Position numbers and translations under genes: made by a program | In this document: positions 23,740 through 31,615 of the stretch, in pieces | Numbering within the stretch: position 1 is the first letter of the stretch | Layout of the letters: every line of letters starts with the position of its first letter | Notes under the pieces: model-generated | Told to the model about the DNA's origin: nothing | What the model saw: only the letters and a program-made list of their open reading frames with translations | The model's database searches: none | Source: Coriobacteriia bacterium | GTDB lineage: Bacteria; Actinomycetota; Coriobacteriia; Anaerosomatales; Anaerosomataceae | Length of the DNA stretch: 64,000 bases | Reading direction: 5' to 3' | Assembly (NCBI GenBank): GCA_030655755.1 | Contig: JAUSOQ010000043.1 | Span: 124,001 to 188,000, forward strand

Positions 23740-24321
23740 ATGGTATCCATGACCGAGGCCGAGGTCTTGCAGGCGCTCAAAGAAGCGAAGGCGATACTGT
23801 CGGGTCACTTCCAGCTCACGAGTGGTCGGCACTCCGACACCTACGTGCAGTGCGCGCGCGTTCTCGAGGACCCGGCGCTCACGACACGCCTTGCACAGGC
23901 GATGGTCGCTAAACTCGGTGAACGGCAGTTCGACCTGGTAGCTGCGCCGGCGGTGGGCGGGATCATCATCGGCTTCGCTGTCGCACAGGCACTCGGGGTC
24001 AAGTTCATCTTCAGCGAGCGTCAGGAAGGCGTCATGGTGTTGCGCCGGGCGTTCGAAGTGCCTGTTGGTGCTCGCGTCCTCGTGGTAGAAGACGTGGTCA
24101 CGACGGGTGGAAGTGTGGCCGAGGTCATCTCGCTCATACGCGAGGCGGGCGGAGAGGCGGTTGCGGTCACGTCACTCATCGACCGTGGGGGAGCCAAGAA
24201 GTTCGACGTGGAACTCGTGTCTCTCCTTCGACTCGAGGTCGAGTCCTGGGAGCCGGGATCGTGTGGCCTTTGTGCGGCGAACGTACCTCTCTACTCGCCG
24301 GGAAGTCGCCGACTTTCCTGA
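23740..24321 (+). CDS. pyrE: Orotate phosphoribosyltransferase
   Basis: It joins orotate and PRPP to give OMP. The 193-aa product has FQLTSGRHSDTYVQC and the PRPP loop VLVVEDVVTTGGSVAEV. The C-terminus carries a Cys-rich stretch (EPGSCGLCAANVPLYSPG) typical of the longer bacterial PyrE forms. It closes the nine-gene pyr operon; no clear terminator was seen before mihF. Confidence 0.95.
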   Translation: MVSMTEAEVLQALKEAKAILSGHFQLTSGRHSDTYVQCARVLEDPALTTRLAQAMVAKLGERQFDLVAAPAVGGIIIGFAVAQALGVKFIFSERQEGVMVLRRAFEVPVGARVLVVEDVVTTGGSVAEVISLIREAGGEAVAVTSLIDRGGAKKFDVELVSLLRLEVESWEPGSCGLCAANVPLYSPGSRRLS

Positions 24322-24443
24322 TGAGGGTTGGCATCACCGCAGGTCAAGGGTAACATCTAACTCGTTGTTCGCATTGCCGGGTCATCGGCACGACGCCATG
24401 GGCCCGTTGGGATATGCATGGGAACGAAGAACGAGGAGGAATC

Positions 24444-24752
24444 ATGGCTCTGCCCAATCTTTCCGAGGCCGACCGTAAGGCTGCGCTCAAGAAGGCTGCT
24501 GAAGCTCGTCAGAAGCGTGCTGAGCTTCGCCAGAAGATCAAGAGCGGCAAGACGTCCTTCGTCGAGGTCATGAAGGCCTCCGACGATCCGATCGTCGCAC
24601 GTATGAAGGTGTCGGCGCTGCTCGAGAGCCTGCCCGGCTTCGGCAAGGCCAAGGCCGCCAAGATCATGGAAGAACTCAAGATCTCTGAGAGTCGTCGCGT
24701 GCAGGGTCTCGGTGCCCGTCAGCGCGAGATGCTCATGGCGCGGCTCGGTTAG
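24444..24752 (+). CDS. mihF: Integration host factor, actinobacterial type (mIHF)
   Basis: A 102-aa nucleoid protein found only in Actinobacteria. It has an N-terminal helix rich in Lys/Glu and a ribosomal S13-like H2TH module (SLPGFGKAKAAKIMEEL, then RVQGLGARQREMLMARL) that binds DNA. ATG 24444 follows CGAGGAGGAATC. Its location just before gmk and rpoZ is the conserved actinobacterial order and is the best single lineage marker in this window. Confidence 0.95.
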   Translation: MALPNLSEADRKAALKKAAEARQKRAELRQKIKSGKTSFVEVMKASDDPIVARMKVSALLESLPGFGKAKAAKIMEELKISESRRVQGLGARQREMLMARLG

Positions 24753-24757
24753 CACCG

Positions 24758-25339
24758 GTGGAGCAAACCGACCCCGTATGGATGCATCGCGGTAACTTGA
24801 TCATCATCTCCGGTCCTTCAGGGGCCGGTAAAGGAACCCTGGTCGACCGACTGGTCGCCAGGGTCCCTGAGCTTTGGGAGTCTGTCTCGGCCACAACGCG
24901 CGCGCCGCGACCCGGTGAGACCGAGGGTGAGGACTACTTCTTCCTCACTGCGGATGAGTTCGCTCGCCGTATAGAGACCGGCGACTTCCTTGAGTGGGCA
25001 GAGGTTCACGGCAACCGCTATGGGACGCTTCGCACCGCAGTCGAGGCCAAGATGGCCGAGGGCCGCGATGTCATCTTGGAGATCGATCCGCAGGGCGCGC
25101 TGCAAGTGAAGGCTCTCATGCCGGAGGCGGTGCTCGTGTTCATCGTGGCGCCGTCCATGGATGAACTGGAGCGACGCATCCGTGGTCGCGGCGCCGAGAC
25201 TGACGATCAGGTAAGGGTGCGCCTGGCCACGGCTGTGCATGAGCTCGAACTTGTGGGAAACTACAACTTCGTGGTAGAAAACGATGATGTTGCCCGGGCC
25301 ACTGACGAGCTCGTGCGTATCATCGAATCCCTGGCTTAA
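24758..25339 (+). CDS. gmk: Guanylate kinase
   Basis: It phosphorylates GMP to GDP. The 193-aa protein has the P-loop SGPSGAGKGTLVDRL, the GMP-binding SVSATTRAPRPGETEG and EDYFFLTADEF, and the lid region RRIRGRGAETDDQVRVRL. Two starts are possible (GTG 24758 and ATG 24782); the former lies 6 bp after mihF. Its position with rpoZ links nucleotide pools and RNA polymerase assembly in one transcript. Confidence 0.95.
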   Translation: MEQTDPVWMHRGNLIIISGPSGAGKGTLVDRLVARVPELWESVSATTRAPRPGETEGEDYFFLTADEFARRIETGDFLEWAEVHGNRYGTLRTAVEAKMAEGRDVILEIDPQGALQVKALMPEAVLVFIVAPSMDELERRIRGRGAETDDQVRVRLATAVHELELVGNYNFVVENDDVARATDELVRIIESLA

Positions 25340-25357
25340 GATAAAGGACGATGCCTG

Positions 25358-25606
25358 ATGGTTATCAAGCCCCCGATCGACCTACTGCTTTCCAAGGTCG
25401 ACTCCAAGTACACGCTCTGCATCGTGTCGTCGCGCCGTGCGCGCCAGATCAACGACATGATCCATGGTGTGCGTGACCAGGCGCTGCTCACCATGCAGGC
25501 GCCGCAGATCGCGCAGATCACGAGCACCAAGCCGCTGACGCTTGCGATGGACGAGATCGCCGCCGGCGATATCGGCTACGAGCGCGTCAAGGAGAGCTAC
25601 AAGTAG
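25358..25606 (+). CDS. rpoZ: RNA polymerase omega subunit
   Basis: The 82-aa omega subunit supports folding and assembly of the beta' subunit. The diagnostic segments are KPPIDLLLSKVDSKYTL, the SSRRARQIND helix and a C-terminal ALTLAMDEIAAGDIGYE-like motif (here KPLTLAMDEIAAGDIGYE). It follows gmk after 18 bp, as in many bacteria. Confidence 0.94.
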   Translation: MVIKPPIDLLLSKVDSKYTLCIVSSRRARQINDMIHGVRDQALLTMQAPQIAQITSTKPLTLAMDEIAAGDIGYERVKESYK

Positions 25607-25689
25607 TAGTACTCGCAGAAGACCGCAACACGCGTGGTGCCCCGTCGCCGTACACTGGCTGCGGGGTATCCGTTTCATGAGGGGTGAGC

Positions 25690-26898
25690 ATGTTCGAGCG
25701 TGCAGTGCTGGTGCACTACCACGAGATCGGCCTCAAGGGTAAGAACCGCGGGGTCTTCGAGCGACGACTGGCCGACAACATCGCCTTCGTGTTGGGTGAC
25801 CTCACCGATGCCGCTGTGCAGCGTGTGGCAAGTCGCGTGATGGTCCGTGTGAGCGATATCCACAAGCTCGAGGAGATCATCGAGTGCGTCTCACGTGTGC
25901 CGGGCGTGAGCTACCTTGCCGACGTGCTCGTCACCGGTCGCGATCCCCACGACATGGAGCGTGCGGCGTTGCTGGCGACCCGGCAGTTCCCACAGGCGCG
26001 CACGTTCGCCATGGAGTGTCGTCGCTCGGCCACCGACTACACCGAGCGCAGCCTGGAGATGAATCGCCGCCTGGGAGCCTACGTGGTTGCCGAGACGGGC
26101 CTCGGCGTGAATCTGGACGCGCCTGACGTGCGTGTCCGGGTGGAGGTCGTGCAGGGCGAGGTGTACACGTTCTCGCGTCGCATCCAAGGTCCGGGCGGGC
26201 TCCCCACCGGCGTCTCCGGCACGATCGTCGCGCTGCTCTCGGCAGGCATCGACTCACCGGTAGCGGCGTGGCGCCTCGCAAGACGCGGCGCCGTCATCGT
26301 GGGCGTGCACTTCTCTGGCAGACCGCAGACCGATGCGGCCTCCGAGCACCATGCGGACGATATCGCCCGTGTGCTCGCGCGTACCGGCGGCATGGCGCGT
26401 CTGTATGTGGTGCCCTTCGGCGACCTGCAGCGCGAGATCTCGCTTGCCGCGCCACCTGACCTGCGCATACTCCTCTATCGCCGACTCATGATCCGCGTGG
26501 CCGAGAAGATCGCGGCCGTCGAACGCGCCGGTGCGCTCGCGACCGGCGAGAGCCTGGGACAGGTCGCGTCACAGACGCTGGAGAACATCGCGGCCGTGGA
26601 CGCAGCGGCGACGATGCCCATGCTGCGTCCGCTCATCGGCGATGACAAGAACGACATCATCGCCATCGCACGCGAGATCGGCACCTTCGAACTGTCGACA
26701 CAGCCGCACACTGACTGCTGCACACTGTTCATGCCGCGCACGCCCGAGACGCACGCGACCGTCCGTCAGGTGGAGGCGGGGGAGGCCGAGCTCGACTTGG
26801 AGCGCATGGTCGCCGACGCTATCGAGGGCCTCAGCTGGACAGACTATGCGTGTGCGTCCTACAAGCCGCCCAAGCGGTGGCCGAAGGCCGAGGGGTAG
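25690..26898 (+). CDS. thiI: tRNA 4-thiouridine sulfurtransferase ThiI
   Basis: It adenylates U8 of tRNA and transfers sulfur, and may supply sulfur for thiamine thiazole. The 402-aa product has a THUMP domain (about residues 60-170), the PP-loop LLSAGIDSPVAAWRLARRG, and the DCCTLFMPRTPETHA segment with the catalytic Cys of the loop. There is no C-terminal rhodanese domain, so sulfur must come from a partner such as a cysteine desulfurase; none is visible in the window. ATG 25690 is 6 bp inside a possible GTG start at 25684. Confidence 0.92.
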   Translation: MFERAVLVHYHEIGLKGKNRGVFERRLADNIAFVLGDLTDAAVQRVASRVMVRVSDIHKLEEIIECVSRVPGVSYLADVLVTGRDPHDMERAALLATRQFPQARTFAMECRRSATDYTERSLEMNRRLGAYVVAETGLGVNLDAPDVRVRVEVVQGEVYTFSRRIQGPGGLPTGVSGTIVALLSAGIDSPVAAWRLARRGAVIVGVHFSGRPQTDAASEHHADDIARVLARTGGMARLYVVPFGDLQREISLAAPPDLRILLYRRLMIRVAEKIAAVERAGALATGESLGQVASQTLENIAAVDAAATMPMLRPLIGDDKNDIIAIAREIGTFELSTQPHTDCCTLFMPRTPETHATVRQVEAGEAELDLERMVADAIEGLSWTDYACASYKPPKRWPKAEG

Positions 26899-26949
26899 AT
26901 CGCTCGAACGAGTGGCGTTTGCTGAAGGCGTTCCACGCTCGCATAGACG

Positions 26950-26969
26950 CGATGTATACTCATACATCG
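26950..26969 (+). promoter_or_regulatory. Palindromic operator overlapping the VapBC promoter
   Basis: CGATGTAT and ATACATCG flank ACTC as a perfect 8+4+8 inverted repeat. It contains a TATACT -10 box at 26955-26960, 57 bases upstream of the ribbon-helix-helix gene. A site of this kind over the -10 box is what autorepression by a VapB-like antitoxin would use. Confidence 0.65.
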
Positions 26970-27016
26970 CACTTGGTACGATCGTGTTCCGCTCCTGGTA
27001 AGGCGGTGATGCCATC

Positions 27017-27289
27017 ATGGCTCGCATGGTGCGCAAGCAGATGTACATAGAACCCCGGCAGGACGAACGTCTGAAGCAGCATGCGCTCTCGCTCGGTAAG
27101 ACCGAGGCGGAGATCATGCGTGAGGCTCTGGATCGATACTTCGCGGGTACAGACGATGCCGTTCGTGACGAGGCGTGGTCGAAGCTTATGGAGATGGCTG
27201 CACGCCGGCGTGCCGATGTGACGATCACCGGAAAGCGGACGTGGACTCGTGATGAGATCCATGAGAGGAAGCCCGGCCGTGGCTGGTAG
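27017..27289 (+). CDS. Ribbon-helix-helix antitoxin-like protein
   Basis: A 90-aa DNA-binding protein of the ribbon-helix-helix fold. The N-terminal MVRKQMYIEPRQDERLKQHA and TEAEIMREALDRYF form the strand and two helices (about residues 4-45). The basic C-terminal tail would wrap the toxin. The following PIN-domain gene starts inside its last codons, which is the normal antitoxin-toxin order. It should repress its own promoter through the palindrome at 26950-26969. Confidence 0.85.
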   Translation: MARMVRKQMYIEPRQDERLKQHALSLGKTEAEIMREALDRYFAGTDDAVRDEAWSKLMEMAARRRADVTITGKRTWTRDEIHERKPGRGW

Positions 27290-27731
27290 CGTCCTGATCG
27301 ATACCAATGTCGTGGTCTACCTCGTGGATGCGCGTGATGTTGCCAAGTGTGAGCGAGCCAATGCCGTGCTTGGTGTGCTTGAGGGGTGCCGCGAGGGAGT
27401 CGTCTCACAGCAGGTGTTGTCCGAGTGTGCGCGCGTCGTCACAGAGAGATTGCCGGAGCCCCTAAGTGTGGATGATGCGTGCGATCTGGTGTCTCGGGTC
27501 GCTATCCTCTTCCCGGCGATGCCCGTCACGACCGCCGTTGTGATCCGGGCGATCGACATCAGACAACGACTGAAGCTCTCATACTGGGATGCGCAGATCA
27601 TCGCGACGGCCGTCGAGCACGGGATGACGCACATCCTCTCGGAAGACTTCGGCGATCATGCCGTGTATGAGGGTGTCGCCGTGGTGAACCCCTTCGCGCC
27701 CGACTTCGACCTCGCCTCGCTGGTCGGCTAG
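27279..27731 (+). CDS. PIN-domain ribonuclease toxin (VapC-like)
   Basis: A 150-aa PIN-domain protein with the acidic residues of a Mg-dependent RNase: LIDTNVVVYLVD at the N-terminus, a central Glu in QQVLSECARVV, and SYWDAQIIATA with SEDFGDH at the C-terminus. It overlaps the antitoxin gene by 11 bp. GTG 27279 was chosen because GAGAGGA lies about 9 nt upstream; ATG 27261 is possible. The target RNA is unknown; VapC relatives cleave tRNAs or 23S rRNA. Confidence 0.87.
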   Translation: MAGSVLIDTNVVVYLVDARDVAKCERANAVLGVLEGCREGVVSQQVLSECARVVTERLPEPLSVDDACDLVSRVAILFPAMPVTTAVVIRAIDIRQRLKLSYWDAQIIATAVEHGMTHILSEDFGDHAVYEGVAVVNPFAPDFDLASLVG

Positions 27732-27740
27732 TATCACCTC

Positions 27741-28937
27741 ATGCGCATCCTCGTACTTGAGCCCTACTACGGCGGGTCGCACCGGGCGGTCCTCGACGGG
27801 CTGCTGACGCGGCTCGGCTACGAGCATGACCTGCTGACCTTGCCTGCTCGCAAGTGGAAGTGGCGGATGCGCGGCGCGGCCATCAACATGGCCGACGAAG
27901 CGCGACGCCTCCACGAGGCCGGGGCGCGCTGGGACCTCATCTACGCTTCCACGTTCATCAATCTCGCTGAGTTCCGCGGGCTTGCTGGTGCCGCTCTCGC
28001 TGGCGTGCCGGCGATCGTCTACTTTCACGAGAACCAACTCGTCTACCCCGTGCGCCATGAAGCCGAGTGGGACTACCAGTTCCCGCTCACTAACATCACC
28101 TCGGCGCTCTCGGCTGAGCGCTGCCTGTTCAACACGCGCTGGAACCTCGAGCGCTTCTGCGAGGAGATCCCAGGCTTCATCAAGGCGTTTCCCGACCATC
28201 ACCCCAGAGGCATCGCCGAGCGAATCACCGCAAAGTCGCAGGTGCTTGCGCCGCCGTTCGACCCGGAGCTGTTCGACTCCGCGCCCGGGACGCGCGGCGA
28301 GAGGGTGCGCATCGTGTGGCCGCACCGCTGGGAGCACGACAAGGATCCGGAGACGTTCTTCTCGGCGGTGGAGACGCTGGCGCGCGAAGGACTGGACTTC
28401 GAGGTGGCGGTGGCGGGGCAGAGCTTCCGCGAGACCGAGGCTTTGATGGCCGAGGCTGCGAGCGTGCTTGGTGACCGGCTCGTGCACCTGGGCGAGCCCG
28501 AGGGTCGCGACGCGTACGCGCGACTGCTCGCAAGCGCGGACGTTGCGGTCTCCACGGCCGTGAACGAGTTCTTCGGCCTTGCGATGATCGAGGCGTGCTA
28601 CGCGGGCTGCTACCCGCTCGTGCCCGACGCTCTGGCGTACCTGGAGCTGTATCCCGCGGAGTTCCGCTACGACGGTGAGGAGCAGCTCGTGGCACGGTTG
28701 CGCGGCCTGATCGAGCACCGACCGGAACCGGGGCAGGGGAGGGTACTCGCCGAGCCGTTCACCTTCGACGCGCTTACGCCTGAGTACGCGCGCGTGTTCG
28801 AAGAGGTTGCAGGGCACGTGGAGACAGAGGACCTGCGCTCGACGCCGGGCGCGGTCGAGCAGATACGCGATGCCGAGGCCGAGATAGGGGCTGGCGACTA
28901 CCTGATCGCCGATGAGCTGCGCCGGCGCCATCCCTAG
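27741..28937 (+). CDS. tRNA-queuosine alpha-mannosyltransferase-like glycosyltransferase (DUF3524)
   Basis: The 398-aa protein has the N-terminal DUF3524 domain seen in vertebrate GTDC1/QTMAN, which adds mannose to queuosine in tRNA-Asp. Close features are RILVLEPYYGGSHRAV, LPARKWKWRMRG, YFHENQLVYPV and PDHHP (residues 1-155). A GT-B nucleotide-sugar domain follows, with VWPHRWEHDKDPE and the acceptor-sugar motif NEFFGLAMIEACYAGCYPLV near residue 275. The bacterial homologues have the same layout, but the acceptor has not been proved here. It starts 10 bp after the PIN gene and ends 122 bp before the PadR gene. Confidence 0.85.
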   Translation: MRILVLEPYYGGSHRAVLDGLLTRLGYEHDLLTLPARKWKWRMRGAAINMADEARRLHEAGARWDLIYASTFINLAEFRGLAGAALAGVPAIVYFHENQLVYPVRHEAEWDYQFPLTNITSALSAERCLFNTRWNLERFCEEIPGFIKAFPDHHPRGIAERITAKSQVLAPPFDPELFDSAPGTRGERVRIVWPHRWEHDKDPETFFSAVETLAREGLDFEVAVAGQSFRETEALMAEAASVLGDRLVHLGEPEGRDAYARLLASADVAVSTAVNEFFGLAMIEACYAGCYPLVPDALAYLELYPAEFRYDGEEQLVARLRGLIEHRPEPGQGRVLAEPFTFDALTPEYARVFEEVAGHVETEDLRSTPGAVEQIRDAEAEIGAGDYLIADELRRRHP

Positions 28938-28975
28938 AACTCCACGCTATCCCATGCCCCACGAATCCCATTCCG

Positions 28976-29013
28976 GTACCTTGCACGACATGGTAGCGTG
29001 TGGTACAAGGTAC
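28976..29013 (+). promoter_or_regulatory. PadR-type operator and promoter
   Basis: GTACCTTG (28976-28983) and CAAGGTAC (29006-29013) form an inverted repeat with a 22-bp spacer. The left arm covers a possible -35 (TTGCAC, 28981-28986) and the right arm a possible -10 (TACAAG, 29004-29009), spaced 17 bp. The position, 47 bp before a PadR gene, suggests autorepression. Confidence 0.6.
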
Positions 29014-29059
29014 ATGGCACCGCACGAATGCCATCGTGCGACGAGGAAGTGGGAGAGCC

Positions 29060-29404
29060 ATGAGTCCGGTAAGCGAGACACGGATATCGCAGTTCAGGAA
29101 GGGCGTCGTCGAGTTGGCCATCCTGGCGCTGCTCGACTCGGGCGAGCTCTACGGCGTGGAGATAGTCGACACGCTCGGCAAGGACCCGGCGCTGGCCATC
29201 TCGGCAGGTACGGTCTATCCGCTGCTGAGCCGCCTGAAGAAGGGCGGGTTGATAGACTCGGTGTGGCGTGAGTCGCCGGTCGGTCCGCCGCGGAAGTACT
29301 ACCAGCTCACCAAGCGCGGGGAAACCGAACTCGAGATGATGGCCGTCGAGTGGACGGGCGTTTCAGAGAGTATCCACCGACTGCTGGAGGCACATAGGTC
29401 ATGA
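29060..29404 (+). CDS. PadR-family transcriptional regulator
   Basis: A 114-aa winged-helix repressor. The family pattern is clear: FRKGVVELAILALLDSGELYGVE, then ISAGTVYPLLSRLKKGGLI and PPRKYYQLTKRGETELEMM. ATG 29060 follows GTGGGAGAGCC. Its gene overlaps the next one by 4 bp and heads a five-gene run that includes an ABC transporter, a common arrangement in which PadR releases repression when a drug or membrane stress agent binds. Confidence 0.92.
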   Translation: MSPVSETRISQFRKGVVELAILALLDSGELYGVEIVDTLGKDPALAISAGTVYPLLSRLKKGGLIDSVWRESPVGPPRKYYQLTKRGETELEMMAVEWTGVSESIHRLLEAHRS

Positions 29405-30312
29405 GCGAGACGGAACTCAGCCCACAGGCACGCGCACTCGTCGAGGAGTACCTCACTTCGGTACGCGACGCACTCCGTGGCACTGACCTGCCGCGCAGTG
29501 AGATCCTCGTGGATCTTCGGACCCACATCGAGGAGGCGGCCGCGCACACCGACGGCTCGGTGGACGCAGTGCGCTCTATCATCGACGAGCTCGGCCCTGC
29601 CGAGCAGTACCGCGAGACTGCGGAGGACACCGCTGAGGGCGCAACACACACCGGTAGACGAGTCCTGGGTATGCCGTATGACTTCACGCCGCCGTCGACC
29701 GCGAAGTTCGCCGCGCGCTGGTGGAACCCCGCCGATCCGCGCATCCTCATGCCGAAGGTATGGGGTGTCGGCTGGACGATCAACTTTGGCGCCATCGCGG
29801 TCAAGCTCGGGATCATGCGTCCCGACGACGAGGATGCCATGCCGTTCGGCAACGTGCCCGACCGTGTGCTCGTGCTCGCGATGCTGGTGCCGACCGTCAT
29901 TGCGGCTGCAGGCGTCATCGCCGTTGCGCTGGCATGGCGGACTCTGCCAGCCGAGGTCCCCACGCACTGGGGTATCGGCGGACAGCCCGACCAGTGGGGC
30001 GACAAGCTTTCAGCTTTCGGCTTCTTGCTACTGATGGGCGCGGGGCCGGTGCTGCTCGGCTGGTTGCGGGGGTTCCGCCGCGGTACCTCCAGGGCGGTGC
30101 GCGCGTTCTGGGCTGCCGGCACCGTGATGTTCTCGACGCTCGGCAGCGGGCTTGTCGGTGTGACGATCCACAGCGCGAACGATGCGTCGTCCGAGTGGTT
30201 GATCTGGATGATCATCATCGGCGCATTGGTGCTGATGTTCGCGATGCTGGTCGGAATGTCGAGGCTGGGGCTTGCCGCCGAATGGCGTGACGCGCCCAAG
30301 CTCCGTAAGTGA
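29401..30312 (+). CDS. HAAS/DUF1700-type and DUF1648-type membrane protein
   Basis: A 303-aa protein. Residues 1-75 resemble the HAAS/DUF1700 helical domain (LVEEYLTSVRDALRG, then IDELGPAEQYRETAED), usually fused to PadR-linked membrane proteins. A stretch at about 155-195 resembles DUF1648 (WRTLPAEVPTHWGIGGQPDQW). Four hydrophobic segments are visible between about 160 and 295. It overlaps padR by 4 bp and the next gene by 4 bp. Function is unknown; context suggests membrane stress or export. Confidence 0.75.
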   Translation: MSETELSPQARALVEEYLTSVRDALRGTDLPRSEILVDLRTHIEEAAAHTDGSVDAVRSIIDELGPAEQYRETAEDTAEGATHTGRRVLGMPYDFTPPSTAKFAARWWNPADPRILMPKVWGVGWTINFGAIAVKLGIMRPDDEDAMPFGNVPDRVLVLAMLVPTVIAAAGVIAVALAWRTLPAEVPTHWGIGGQPDQWGDKLSAFGFLLLMGAGPVLLGWLRGFRRGTSRAVRAFWAAGTVMFSTLGSGLVGVTIHSANDASSEWLIWMIIIGALVLMFAMLVGMSRLGLAAEWRDAPKLRK

Positions 30313-30323
30313 TAAGGGAGGAT

Positions 30324-30674
30324 ATGAAGATGAACGATTTCTCGACGGTGTTCGACGAGCTGGCGGCACTGCCGACTGCCGTGAAGATCGCACTTGGCGT
30401 GTTGTACCTGGTGCAGATCGGTCTAGAGGTGTACGCGCTCATCAACCTCTGGAAGACACCGGTGGAGCGCATCCAGTTGGGCAAGAAGTGGGTCTGGGTA
30501 CTGCTCATCCTGTTCGTGAACATGGTCGGCGCGATTATCTACCTGGTTGCGGGCAAGAAACCTGTGGCGGCGGTCGATCCTGCCCGTCAAGTCACAGCGG
30601 AGGAGCCGGGTGCCAATCGTGCGGATCGTGCCGCAGCCGCTGCGGATCTCCTGTACGGTCCCAAGGAGGGCTAG
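30324..30674 (+). CDS. PLDc_N-type small membrane protein
   Basis: The 116-aa product has two transmembrane segments, LGVLYLVQIGLEVYALINLW and WVWVLLILFVNMVGAIIYL, in the PLDc_N pattern that often stands alone beside ABC-2 transporters. The tail of about 40 residues is charged and Ala-rich. GGGAGG is 4 nt from ATG 30324 and 10 nt from ATG 30330, so either start may be used. Its role with the ABC pair downstream is not known. Confidence 0.8.
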   Translation: MKMNDFSTVFDELAALPTAVKIALGVLYLVQIGLEVYALINLWKTPVERIQLGKKWVWVLLILFVNMVGAIIYLVAGKKPVAAVDPARQVTAEEPGANRADRAAAAADLLYGPKEG

Positions 30675-30676
30675 TC

Positions 30677-31615
30677 ATGACAGACGCGGCGATGCCGGCG
30701 ATCGAGATCGCGGGCCTCACGAAGGTCTATGGCAAGACGCGTGCGCTCGACGGAGTGGACCTCATCGTACCGCAGGGCTCGGTGTTCGGCTTCCTCGGCC
30801 CCAACGGCGCCGGTAAGACGACGACGCTGCGGGTCCTTACCGGACTGGCTGCGCCGACGTCGGGTACGGCGCACATACTCGGCCATGATGTGACGAGTGC
30901 TGATAACGACGTGCGAGCCGACATCGGCTTTTTGCCCGACGTTCCGGGCTTCTACCCCTGGATGACCGCGCCCGAGTACCTGCGCTTCGCGGGTGGGTTG
31001 TTCGGGCTCGCGGGCGAAACGCTCGAGGCACGCGTGGAGGCGCTCCTCGGCCTTGCCGGCCTTACCGGCGTCAAGCAGAAGGTGGGCGGCTACTCGCGTG
31101 GCATGAAGCAGCGCCTCGGTGTCGCGCAGGCGCTCATCAATTCGCCCAAGATCCTCATGCTCGACGAACCCACCTCGGCGCTCGACCCGATCGGGCGTAA
31201 AGAGGTGTTGGACATGCTGTCCGCGTTGGCTGGTCGCACGACGGTGTTCTTCAGCACGCACATCCTTTCCGACGTTGAGCGCGTCTGCGACACGGTCGCG
31301 ATCCTGCACAAAGGCTCCGTGGTCACGCAGGCACCCATCAACGAGCTCAAGGAGCGCTACGGCGCGCAGAAGCTTATGCTGGAAGTCACCGCTCAGACCG
31401 ACGCGCTGGCGGCGCTCTTCGCTGCTGCGCCTTGGTGCTCTGCTGTAGAGCACACGAACGGCCGTGCACTTACGCTCACGGTCAGCGACATCGAGGCCGC
31501 GCGCGTCGCGGTGCCTGCCGTTGTGGCGGCGCGTGGCCTCGGTCTTATCCGGCTCGAAGCGGGCGAGGTCAGCTTAGAAGAGGTCTTCGTGGACCTGGTG
31601 GGAGGTGAGCAGTGA
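30677..31615 (+). CDS. ABC transporter ATP-binding protein
   Basis: A 312-aa ATPase of the ABC-2 (drug/lipid export) class. Walker A is GPNGAGKTTTLRVLTG, the signature is GGYSRGMKQRLGVAQAL, and Walker B is LMLDEPTSALDP. A C-terminal extension of about 85 residues resembles that of drug or Cu-processing exporters (DUF4162-like). AAGGAGG stands 7 nt before ATG 30677. The permease gene overlaps its stop. Confidence 0.93.
   Translation: MTDAAMPAIEIAGLTKVYGKTRALDGVDLIVPQGSVFGFLGPNGAGKTTTLRVLTGLAAPTSGTAHILGHDVTSADNDVRADIGFLPDVPGFYPWMTAPEYLRFAGGLFGLAGETLEARVEALLGLAGLTGVKQKVGGYSRGMKQRLGVAQALINSPKILMLDEPTSALDPIGRKEVLDMLSALAGRTTVFFSTHILSDVERVCDTVAILHKGSVVTQAPINELKERYGAQKLMLEVTAQTDALAALFAAAPWCSAVEHTNGRALTLTVSDIEAARVAVPAVVAARGLGLIRLEAGEVSLEEVFVDLVGGEQ

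Noticed and set aside
27579-28931. Minus-strand frame of 450 codons opposite the mannosyltransferase gene
   Set aside because: The plus-strand protein matches a known family along its length; the opposite frame has His/Arg-rich low-information content.
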